From Clostridia bacterium (GTDB lineage Bacteria > Bacillota > Clostridia > Christensenellales > Borkfalkiaceae), in the NCBI GenBank assembly GCA_017471945.1, contig JAFURH010000035.1, positions 1-40,228 on the forward strand: 40,228 nucleotides of DNA, in the 5' to 3' direction. The translations under genes were made by a program, and so were the position numbers. The notes beneath the pieces are model-generated. The model was given only the letters and a program-made list of their open reading frames with translations. It was not told the origin of the DNA and made no database searches. Shown here in pieces: positions 1 through 7,073 of the stretch (positions are counted from its first letter, which is position 1; each line of letters begins with the position of its first letter).

Positions 1-850
1 AGCCCCAGCTCGTGAACACTTCGTCCGCGTGGTGATGGTGATGATGTTCGTGATGTTCGTGACAACAACATTCCTCGTCGTGCTCGTGATGGTGATGATG
101 TTCGTGGTGTTCGTGACAACAACATTCCTCGCCGTGCTCGTGATGGTGATGATGTTCGTGATGTTCGTGACAACAACATTCCTCGCCGTGCTCGTGATGG
201 TGGTGATGTTCGTGGTGCACTTCGCTTTCCAGATTTTCAAGTTCCGCTTGCAAAGAATTTTTACGCTCCATCGCCGCGAGGAGCTCTTTACCGTTTAAGT
301 CGTCCCAATCCGCAGTGACGAGGGTAGCCGTGGGATTCTTTTCTTTGAGAAGCTCTACCGCAACGGCAAGTTTTTCTTCGGATGTCTTTTGCGTATGGGA
401 GAGCACGATACAATTCGCATTCTCGACTTGATCGGCGAAAAATTCGCCGAAATTTTTCAGATACGTTTTGCATTTTCCCGCGTCAACGACGGCGCAAAAC
501 GCGTTAAGCTTGGCATTTTCGAGCCCTGCGTCGGAAACCGCTTTGATCACGTCGCTAAGTTTTCCCACGCCCGACGGTTCGATCACGATACGATCGGGAG
601 AATATTCCGCCGCGACCTTTTTTAAAGCCGCCGAAAAATCCCCGACGAGCGAACAGCAAATGCAACCCGAATTCATTTCGGTGATATTGATCCCCGCTTC
701 CTCCAAAAATCCGCCGTCGATTCCGATTTCGCCGAATTCGTTTTCGATCAATACGACTTTTTCGCCGACGTAAGCTTCTTTAATGAGTTTTTTAATGAGC
801 GTCGTTTTTCCCGCGCCTAAAAACCCCGAAAAAATATCGATTTTCGTCAT
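1..850 (-). CDS. G3E (CobW/COG0523) family GTPase with His/Cys-rich metal-binding repeats, 3' end missing
   Basis: The first 283 residues are visible; the gene runs off the left edge. The N-terminal GTPase domain has a Walker A loop GFLGAGKTT at residues 9-17, ENEFGEIGIDG at 36-46, the CxCC metal motif (CICC, 63-66) and ExSG (EPSG, 91-94). These are the marks of COG0523 GTPases, which insert or hand over metals such as zinc, cobalt or nickel. The usual NKxD base-recognition motif is replaced by SHTQ (151-154). Residues 211-274 form a His/Cys array with 35 His and 9 Cys. The C-terminal CobW domain appears to begin at the edge (ADEVFTSWG). The ATG at 850 follows AGAGG at a proper distance. It is the last visible gene of a minus-strand operon, 53 bases after the M29 peptidase gene. 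The metal is unknown; zinc is a guess from the His-rich tail. Confidence 0.9.
   Translation of the reverse strand, partial: MTKIDIFSGFLGAGKTTLIKKLIKEAYVGEKVVLIENEFGEIGIDGGFLEEAGINITEMNSGCICCSLVGDFSAALKKVAAEYSPDRIVIEPSGVGKLSDVIKAVSDAGLENAKLNAFCAVVDAGKCKTYLKNFGEFFADQVENANCIVLSHTQKTSEEKLAVAVELLKEKNPTATLVTADWDDLNGKELLAAMERKNSLQAELENLESEVHHEHHHHHEHGEECCCHEHHEHHHHHEHGEECCCHEHHEHHHHHEHDEECCCHEHHEHHHHHHADEVFTSWG
32..216. repeat. 54-bp in-frame tandem repeat, three full copies and a partial fourth
   Basis: Copies begin at 32, 86 and 140, with a partial copy from 194. The central block acaacaaca recurs at 62-70, 116-124 and 170-178, exactly 54 bases apart. On the minus strand each unit encodes the 18-residue EECCCHEHHEHHHHHEHG (one copy has D for G), so copy number can change without breaking the reading frame. 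Copies differ by only a few bases, which suggests recent duplication or homogenisation. Confidence 0.95.
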
Positions 851-873
851 AGATTACCTCTTTCGTTTTTTCT

Positions 874-888
874 TTATAATATTTATAA
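874..888. promoter_or_regulatory. Inverted repeat TTATAA-TAT-TTATAA upstream of the GTPase gene
   Basis: A 15-base palindromic element lies in the 53-base gap before the metal-handling GTPase gene. It could be an operator for a metal regulator or just an AT-rich promoter -10 region. It does not match the Zur consensus well, and no clear -35 element accompanies it. Confidence 0.2.
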
Positions 889-903
889 CGCAATTTTTTT
901 AAA

Positions 904-2130
904 TCAAAACGCCCAATTTCCGTCTTTGAAAATCTGAACGCGTTCGCCGCCTTTCGTTACGCCGACGATCGACGTATCCTTCGTGCCGATCATAAAATCG
1001 ACGTGAATCATACTGTCGTTGATACCGCGGGCTTTACATTCCTCGTCCGTATATTTTTCATAGCCCTTCAAGCACTCGTTGAAACCGTGCCCGAGCGCGA
1101 GGTGACAGCTTGCGTTTTCGTCGAACAGCGTATTATAAAAGAGCACGCCCGACTGACTGATCGGCGAATCGTAGGGAATCAAAGCGACTTCGCCGAGCTT
1201 GCCCGCGCCTTCGTCCATAGAAACCATTTTCTTCAACAGCTCTTCGCCCTGCTTTGCCTTTACTTCTACGACCTTACCGTTTTCAAAGCGCACGGAAAAT
1301 TCGTCGATCACTTCGCCCATATACGAAAGCGGCTTGGACGAATACACGATCCCTTCCGCCGCGCCCGCTTTGGGAGAGGTAAAGACTTCTTCGCTCGGGA
1401 TATTCGGATTGAAGATCCTGCCTTTTAAGGTCTTTTCTTTGCCGCCGCAGAAAATCCCGTCGGGGAGCAGCTCCACTTTTAAATCCGTGCCGTTCGGGCT
1501 TTTGATTTCCAGATATTGAAGCCCCAGATCGTTGAGATAGCGAGAGCGCGCGGAAAGATCGTCGTTATGCTCCTTCCAAGCCTTGATCGGATTTTTCCCG
1601 TCGGCGCGGGAAGTATACAAGATCACCTTCCACATTTCCTCGACGGCTTTCTTTTCGGAAAGCTGCGGGAACACCTTTTTCGCCCAAGCCTTGCCGGGCA
1701 CGGCGGCAATACACCATTGATGCTTGTTTTCAAGCGCTACGCGGAAAGGCTTGATCTGCGGGAAAAGCGCGCGGCGAGCCTGACTCATTTTTTCCTGATC
1801 GACCCCGTTCATACCATCGGGATCTTCCGATTCTATATACAGCCGACAGGAATAATTTTTCGCTTTATATTCCCATTTAGATTTTGCCCAAGGTTTGAGT
1901 TCGGACAAAGACTCCAACGAACGGTAGGTAGCCGAAAGCTTTTCAGCGGGCTGGTGACTCCATTCCACGAACACTTCGCTCGCACCCGCTTTATAACATT
2001 CCTCTACGACCATCGTGACAAATTCGGGTTGATCGAGCCCCGCCGCGATAAACACGGTCTGTCCTTTTTTAACGTTCAACCCCGTGCGGGCAAGAAGTTT
2101 TGCGTATCTTTGCAATTGCGTTTTTCTCAT
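904..2130 (-). CDS. M29 family metallo-aminopeptidase (AmpS/PepS-like)
   Basis: A 408-residue protein, the normal length of aminopeptidase T / PepS / AmpS enzymes. These are cytoplasmic two-metal exopeptidases that remove N-terminal residues from peptides. The opening (RTGLNVKKGQTVFI) and the metal-binding stretches typical of the family are present: IPSEEVFTSPK in the middle, ALGHGFNECL further on and HVDFMIGT near the end, which supply the Glu, His and Asp ligands. ATG at 2130 is preceded by GGAG nine bases away. It lies 37 bases after ansA, and both genes release amino acids from peptides or side chains, so a nutritional or recycling role together is plausible (inference). Confidence 0.93.
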   Translation of the reverse strand: MRKTQLQRYAKLLARTGLNVKKGQTVFIAAGLDQPEFVTMVVEECYKAGASEVFVEWSHQPAEKLSATYRSLESLSELKPWAKSKWEYKAKNYSCRLYIESEDPDGMNGVDQEKMSQARRALFPQIKPFRVALENKHQWCIAAVPGKAWAKKVFPQLSEKKAVEEMWKVILYTSRADGKNPIKAWKEHNDDLSARSRYLNDLGLQYLEIKSPNGTDLKVELLPDGIFCGGKEKTLKGRIFNPNIPSEEVFTSPKAGAAEGIVYSSKPLSYMGEVIDEFSVRFENGKVVEVKAKQGEELLKKMVSMDEGAGKLGEVALIPYDSPISQSGVLFYNTLFDENASCHLALGHGFNECLKGYEKYTDEECKARGINDSMIHVDFMIGTKDTSIVGVTKGGERVQIFKDGNWAF

Positions 2131-2167
2131 AATTTTTAACTCCGTTGTATTTATTTTTTACGGCAAA

Positions 2168-3160
2168 TCAGCCGATCTGATCGTAATTGATATTTTTATA
2201 AAACAGCTTTTTGAGTTCCGCCTCGTCTTTTTCAAGGGCAAGCGCCCACATAAGCTTTGTGATAATGCTCTCGTAAGTCATCGAATAGCTTTCGAGCAGG
2301 TCGAAACGCTTTTTAAGCCCTCTGCCGACCTGATAAACGCTCATATCGCTACCCTCGTGCTGTACCTGCGTGGTTACGGCGAGCGTTTTGCCCTTCCCTT
2401 TCCATTGTTCGAGGATTTCGTAAAAGCCGTAGTACTCCCCTTCGGGGATTCCGCCTGCGCCATAGCCCGACATAACGACCGCGTCGTAGAGCTTAAAATA
2501 CGCGTCTAAAATGCTTCCGTCCATACCGGGCGTGAGCGTCAACAGTCCGACTTTTCTGTTTAAATTCAGATAAAATTCGGGCGCGACGGCTTTCGGCGTT
2601 TTGATATAGGAAATAATTCGTCCGTCGCGGATTCTGCCGAGCACGGGGAAATCCACGCTTTCGAACGCGTTATAGCTCTTGGTTCTGATCTTTTTCGCGC
2701 GCGTGCCCGCGATAATTTTGCCTTGAAAGACGATCGTCACGTCCGCGGACTCGTCCGAAGCGGCGTATAAAAAACTGTCGCGAAGATTGATCCTTCCGTC
2801 GGTATCTTCCTCGTCGATAGGCTGTTGCGAACCCGTCAAAACGATGGGTTTAGGGGAATGTTGGATCATATACGAAAGCATCGCCGCCGTATACGCCATC
2901 GTGTCCGTACCGTGGCAGACCACGAACCCGTCGTATTTTTCATAATTTTCCTTAATAACGCTCGCGAGCTTGATCCAATGTTCGGGCGTGATATTCGTGC
3001 TGTCGATATTATAAACCTGCACGGAATCCGCCTCGCAATATTCGTGAATCTCGGGCACGCAATCCAACAGCCCGCCCGAGGAAATATCGGGCTTTAAGCC
3101 GTTTTCGCCTTGCCGCGAAGCAATCGTGCCGCCCGTTGCGATCAATAAGATTTTTTTCAT
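2168..3160 (-). CDS. ansA: Type I L-asparaginase, cytoplasmic
   Basis: This enzyme hydrolyses L-asparagine to aspartate and ammonia. Both catalytic signatures are intact: TGGTIAS at residues 9-15 with the nucleophilic Thr, and HGTDTMAYTA with the second Thr-Asp pair. At 330 residues with no signal peptide it matches the cytoplasmic AnsA type, not the secreted AnsB type. GGAGG sits ahead of the ATG at 3160. It is 44 bases after trhP in the same operon. The aspartate it makes could feed the Asd-DapA-DapB pathway encoded elsewhere in the window, though nothing in the sequence links their regulation. Confidence 0.95.
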   Translation of the reverse strand: MKKILLIATGGTIASRQGENGLKPDISSGGLLDCVPEIHEYCEADSVQVYNIDSTNITPEHWIKLASVIKENYEKYDGFVVCHGTDTMAYTAAMLSYMIQHSPKPIVLTGSQQPIDEEDTDGRINLRDSFLYAASDESADVTIVFQGKIIAGTRAKKIRTKSYNAFESVDFPVLGRIRDGRIISYIKTPKAVAPEFYLNLNRKVGLLTLTPGMDGSILDAYFKLYDAVVMSGYGAGGIPEGEYYGFYEILEQWKGKGKTLAVTTQVQHEGSDMSVYQVGRGLKKRFDLLESYSMTYESIITKLMWALALEKDEAELKKLFYKNINYDQIG

Positions 3161-3204
3161 TGATATCCTCCGAATATATCATTCCCCTTTTCAAGCGTTT
3201 ACAA

Positions 3205-4401
3205 TCAATTTTTTCTGCGAAGATAATCGCCCTCGGAAAGCGCGTAAGGACACGCGATTTTATACGTTTCGCACACGAGCTTACAATCCTCCGTCCGTTC
3301 GCCGTTGGAATCGTAGATCTCTTCTGCAACGAAGGTCTTTCCGAAATTCTCGCTCGGGGAAAGCACTTCGAGAAGGTCGCCTTTTTTGAATCGGTTGCGC
3401 ATTTGCGCATATATATAACCGTTTTCGTTTCCTTTGACGTCGGCGATATAGGTATATTCACCCTTGGACTGGCTATCCGAATAATTCACGGTTTCGGAAT
3501 TTTTTCCAAGCGCGTAGGCTTCCGTATAATCGCGGTGGGCTACGTTTAAAAGCTCGGCTTCCGAAACGGCAAAATCTTCGCCTTGAAGAGCTCTTTTATA
3601 CGCGTTGATCACCGTGGCGAGATAATATCCGCTCTTCATTCTTCCTTCGATTTTAAAGGAATTGACGCCCGCTTTTTCAAGCTTTTCAAGCCTCGCAAGC
3701 ATATTCAGATCTTTACTGTTGAAAATAAACGTACCCCGTTCGTCTTCTTCGATCGGCAGCCATTCGCTTTTTCCGTTCGTGGCGTTGAGCGCGCGCACTT
3801 CGTAGCGCCAACGGCAGGATTGCACGCACGCGCCGCGATTAGACGACCTGCCATCGAGATAATCGGATAAAAGACATCTCCCGCTATACGAAATACACAT
3901 CGCGCCGTGTACGAACGCTTCCAACTCCATTTCAGGCACGAAATCGTGAATTTCGGAAATTTCTTTTATAGACAGCTCCCGCGCGAGCACGATACGGGAA
4001 ACGCCTTGTTCCTGCCAGAACTTTACGGCGTAACGGTTGGTCGTGTTCGCTTGCGTGGAAAGATGCAGTTCAAGCTTGGGCGCAACCTTTTTCGCAAGGT
4101 AGATAACGCCGGGATCACTGATAATCGCGGCGTCCGCCCCGATACTTTGCAAATAGATAAGATACTCCGAAAGCGCGCTGAAATCGGCGTTTTTCGCGAA
4201 GATATTCGCCGTGGCGTAAACTTTTTTGCCTTGGGATCTTGCAAGGGAAACGGCAGAAGAAAGCTCTTCCGCCGTGAAATTGTCCGCAAAAGAACGCAAG
4301 GAGAAATTTTTCCCGCCCACGTAAACTGCGTCCGCGCCGAAATACAGCGCGGTTTTCAATTTTTCATAGTTCCCCGCAGGGGCTAAAAGTTCAACCTTCA
4401 T
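3205..4401 (-). CDS. trhP: U32 peptidase-family protein, probable tRNA wobble-uridine hydroxylation factor TrhP
   Basis: The protein (398 residues) opens with MKVELLAPAGNYEKL, typical of family U32, and carries the family signature around EAFVHGAMCISYSGRCLLSDY with two of the conserved Cys residues. More Cys follow (RGACVQSCRW), consistent with an iron-sulfur-type cluster site. Family members YegQ/TrhP and B. subtilis YrrN/YrrO take part in prephenate-dependent hydroxylation of U34 in tRNA. The next upstream gene is a TrmR-type methyltransferase, as in the B. subtilis yrrMNO cluster, which strongly favours the tRNA role over a collagenase role. Only one U32 gene is present here, whereas B. 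subtilis has two adjacent ones. Confidence 0.85.
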   Translation of the reverse strand: MKVELLAPAGNYEKLKTALYFGADAVYVGGKNFSLRSFADNFTAEELSSAVSLARSQGKKVYATANIFAKNADFSALSEYLIYLQSIGADAAIISDPGVIYLAKKVAPKLELHLSTQANTTNRYAVKFWQEQGVSRIVLARELSIKEISEIHDFVPEMELEAFVHGAMCISYSGRCLLSDYLDGRSSNRGACVQSCRWRYEVRALNATNGKSEWLPIEEDERGTFIFNSKDLNMLARLEKLEKAGVNSFKIEGRMKSGYYLATVINAYKRALQGEDFAVSEAELLNVAHRDYTEAYALGKNSETVNYSDSQSKGEYTYIADVKGNENGYIYAQMRNRFKKGDLLEVLSPSENFGKTFVAEEIYDSNGERTEDCKLVCETYKIACPYALSEGDYLRRKN

Positions 4402-4411
4402 TTCTTTATCC

Positions 4412-5044
4412 TTAGTCGTTTTTCTCTCCCAAATAGACGGAAAGCGCGACCCCGTCGCCGATATCGAGGACGGAGGTCAAAAACTCTTTATCCGTCGTGA
4501 CCGTTTGAAGATAGGAACGGAGCTTGTCCACGATCGAGTGGCGTTTTTGCGGAGTCGGTTCTTCGCCGCTGACCCAGCCGTATAATAACACGTCGTCGGC
4601 AAAGAGTACCCCGCCCTTCTTCATAAGCCTCTTTAAGTCGAACAAATATTTTTCGTACTGCGCTTTCGGGCCGTCTAAAAACACGAAATCGAATTCGCCG
4701 TCCATCATTGAAAGTATCTCGCCTGCGTCGCCAAGATGCGCCGTCACGCGTTCGGATACGCCGAGTTCGATAAAATTTTGCTTCGCCTCTTCGTATCGTT
4801 CCTCTTCAAGCTCGATCGTCGTGAGCTTTGCCTTCGGACAAGCGCGAAGCATCGCCGCGCCCGACAGCCCGACCGCCGTGCCGATCTCCAAAATCCGCTT
4901 AGGCTGCAACGCCGTAACCGTCAATAAAAGATATTGCAAGGTTTCGTCGTCCGCGACGGGAATCCCGCGGTGCAAAGCTTCGGTTCTCAATTCGGCGATC
5001 CGCTCGTCGATATGCAGTTGTACAAGGGACGCCGTGTATTTCAT
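4412..5044 (-). CDS. trmR: SAM-dependent O-methyltransferase, probable tRNA 5-hydroxyuridine methyltransferase TrmR
   Basis: A 210-residue class I methyltransferase of the caffeoyl-CoA/catechol O-methyltransferase-like family. The SAM-binding motif ILEIGTAVGLSGAAML is at about 55-70, and the FVFLDGPKAQYEKYL stretch holds the metal-ligand Asp characteristic of this family. TrmR (YrrM) methylates 5-hydroxyuridine at tRNA position 34 to 5-methoxyuridine. The 10-base gap to the U32 gene gives the product-substrate pair in one transcript: TrhP makes the hydroxyl, TrmR methylates it. Assignment rests on family plus neighbourhood; a small-molecule O-methyltransferase would look similar. Confidence 0.8.
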   Translation of the reverse strand: MKYTASLVQLHIDERIAELRTEALHRGIPVADDETLQYLLLTVTALQPKRILEIGTAVGLSGAAMLRACPKAKLTTIELEEERYEEAKQNFIELGVSERVTAHLGDAGEILSMMDGEFDFVFLDGPKAQYEKYLFDLKRLMKKGGVLFADDVLLYGWVSGEEPTPQKRHSIVDKLRSYLQTVTTDKEFLTSVLDIGDGVALSVYLGEKND

Positions 5045-5057
5045 TCGTAAAATTCCG

Positions 5058-6959
5058 TTATACGTCGAGAATCGCCACCACGATCAGCGGGGATTGTTTG
5101 GTTCTTTTGAAAATATAATTTTTCAGCGCGCGTTTGATACAGGTCACGAGTTCGGGTTTATTGCCGTTTTCGTAATTATAACCCTCTACGGCTTTTTGAA
5201 CGACGTATTTCATTTCTTCGTCCGTACCGATACGTCCTGCGTAAGTGAAGCCGTGCGATTCCACGACGGGATCGTTGATCACGAAATTGCCCGTAACCGC
5301 AATCGCGACGGTGATTGCGCCTTCCGAGGACATTTTCAGTCGGTCCTTCATCACTTCGCTCGTGCCGTAGTCCTCGATCCCTTCACCGTCAACCAGCCGC
5401 GTGCCCGCGGGGATATTTTCGCCGAGCCGAATGGTCGAATCGGTAAGCTCCACGCAATTCCCGATCTCCGTGATCAAGATATTCTGCGAAGGCATACCGA
5501 GCGATTCGGCAAGCTGTGCGTGGCGTTTTAAATGCCGATATTCGCCGTGTACGGGAATGAAGAATTTAGGTTTTAAAAGATTATGCAAAATTTTATGTTC
5601 TTCCTGACAAGCGTGCCCCGAAACGTGGATTTTTTCAAGGCTTTCATAGACCACCCGCGCACCTTTTTTATAAAGATTATTGATCACGCGGTAAACCATT
5701 TTTTCGTTACCCGGAATAGGCGTTGCGGAAATAATGATCGTGTCGTTTTCGCCGACCGTGACTTTATTGAATTCCCCTGCCGCCATACGGGTAAGCGCGC
5801 TCATAGGCTCGCCTTGCGTACCCGTAGATACGATCAAAAGCTCGCCGTCGAAAAGGTTTTTCGTCTGTTCGATATCGATCAGTACCCCTTCGGGAATTTT
5901 AAGCTCGCCGATCTTCACCGCCGCTTCCACGACCTTGAACATACTGCGCCCCGAAAGCGCGACCTTTCTTCTGTATTTAACGGCAAGATCGATGATCTGT
6001 TGCAATCTGTGCACGTTGGAAGCAAAGGTAGCTATGATAAGGCGACGATTCATATTCTCCGAAAAAAGGTGATCGAGGGTCGTTCCGACGACCGTTTCGC
6101 TCATCGTATAGCCTTGCCTTTCTATATTTGTCGATTCCGCCATATACAAAAGCACGCCTTCTTTACCAAGCTCGGCAATACGCTTTAAATCGATCGCGTC
6201 GCCCGCCACGGGGGTCAAGTCGATCTTGAAATCCCCGCTGTGATAAATAAGCCCGTAAGGCGTTCTGATCGCAAGCGCACACGCGCCCGAAATAGAGTGG
6301 TTCACATTGATAAATTCGACTTCAAATGCGCCGAGCTTAATCCTCTCCCCTGCCACAACAACGCGTTGCGCGATATTTTGGATATGGTGCTCTTGTAATT
6401 TGTTATCTGCGAGCATCAGCGTAAGCTTCGTTCCGAACACGGGCGTGGTAGGATTGAGTTCTTTCAACAGATACGCAAGCCCGCCGATATGGTCTTCGTG
6501 CCCGTGCGTGAGCAAAACGCCCCGCACTTTGTCTTTATTTTGCGCCAGATAGGTTACGTCGGGAACGACGGAATCGATCCCCGGCATATCTTCGTTGTTG
6601 GGAAAGGTCATTCCCGCGTCGATGATCACGATATCGTTGCCGTATTCGATCGCCGTAATATTTTTGCCGATCTCCCCAACGCCGCCGAGAAAAAGAATTT
6701 TAACGGCTTTTTTCTTTCGGTTATTGCGAACGGGTTTTTCCGCTGCATTTTTCTTAGGCGTAAGCGCCGCAAAATCTTCGAAAGCTTTCTTTACGTTACG
6801 GCTTGTCCGTGCGTTTTTCTTTGGATTTACCGTCGCGTTCATCGAAGTACCCGTGCCGCTGCCTAAGCTTCTTTTGGGAATTTTGAGCGCAGGTTTCGCT
6901 TTCGTAGAATGCTCGCCGTTCGTTTGTCGTTGGCGTTTTTCCTGTTTATTTTCGTTCAC
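5058..6959 (-). CDS. rnj: Ribonuclease J
   Basis: RNase J is a metallo-beta-lactamase/beta-CASP nuclease with 5'-to-3' exonuclease and endonuclease activity, central to mRNA decay and rRNA maturation in Firmicutes. The catalytic HGHEDH motif is at residues 152-157, and the beta-CASP and C-terminal regions are complete (ISATPIPGNE, VSGHACQEEH, HGEYRHLKRH). The protein is 633 residues, longer than the usual ~555, because of an ~85-residue Lys/Arg/Asn-rich, low-complexity N-terminal extension before the core. The start is a GTG at 6959 with GGGAG about 11 bases upstream; an internal ATG at residue 40 is the alternative. It heads the operon with trmR (13-base gap). No clear promoter was found in the 114 bases before it, so read-through from the 674-residue protein gene is possible. 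Confidence 0.95.
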   Translation of the reverse strand: MNENKQEKRQRQTNGEHSTKAKPALKIPKRSLGSGTGTSMNATVNPKKNARTSRNVKKAFEDFAALTPKKNAAEKPVRNNRKKKAVKILFLGGVGEIGKNITAIEYGNDIVIIDAGMTFPNNEDMPGIDSVVPDVTYLAQNKDKVRGVLLTHGHEDHIGGLAYLLKELNPTTPVFGTKLTLMLADNKLQEHHIQNIAQRVVVAGERIKLGAFEVEFINVNHSISGACALAIRTPYGLIYHSGDFKIDLTPVAGDAIDLKRIAELGKEGVLLYMAESTNIERQGYTMSETVVGTTLDHLFSENMNRRLIIATFASNVHRLQQIIDLAVKYRRKVALSGRSMFKVVEAAVKIGELKIPEGVLIDIEQTKNLFDGELLIVSTGTQGEPMSALTRMAAGEFNKVTVGENDTIIISATPIPGNEKMVYRVINNLYKKGARVVYESLEKIHVSGHACQEEHKILHNLLKPKFFIPVHGEYRHLKRHAQLAESLGMPSQNILITEIGNCVELTDSTIRLGENIPAGTRLVDGEGIEDYGTSEVMKDRLKMSSEGAITVAIAVTGNFVINDPVVESHGFTYAGRIGTDEEMKYVVQKAVEGYNYENGNKPELVTCIKRALKNYIFKRTKQSPLIVVAILDV

Positions 6960-6977
6960 TTATAAAAATTCTCCCTT

Positions 6978-6991
6978 GGCGGATGTCCGCC
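6978..6991. other. Short perfect palindrome in the rnj leader
   Basis: GGCGGATGTCCGCC lies 19 bases upstream of the GTG start of RNase J, just ahead of the ribosome binding site. It could form a small hairpin in the mRNA leader. In some bacteria nucleases autoregulate through leader hairpins, but no such evidence exists here beyond position. Confidence 0.4.
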
Positions 6992-7073
6992 TTTTGCGTT
7001 TCTCAAAAATAGAGAGCCGAAAATTATTTCAATCATCAGCCCTCTTACGCATTATTCGTATGTATGCCGCGGA

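Noticed and set aside
29-298. Open frame on the plus strand opposite the GTPase repeats, encoding a hydrophobic Val/Met/Phe-rich peptide
   Set aside because: It is the antisense reading of the His/Cys repeat array. The hydrophobic look follows from the complement of His codons. There is no ribosome binding site.
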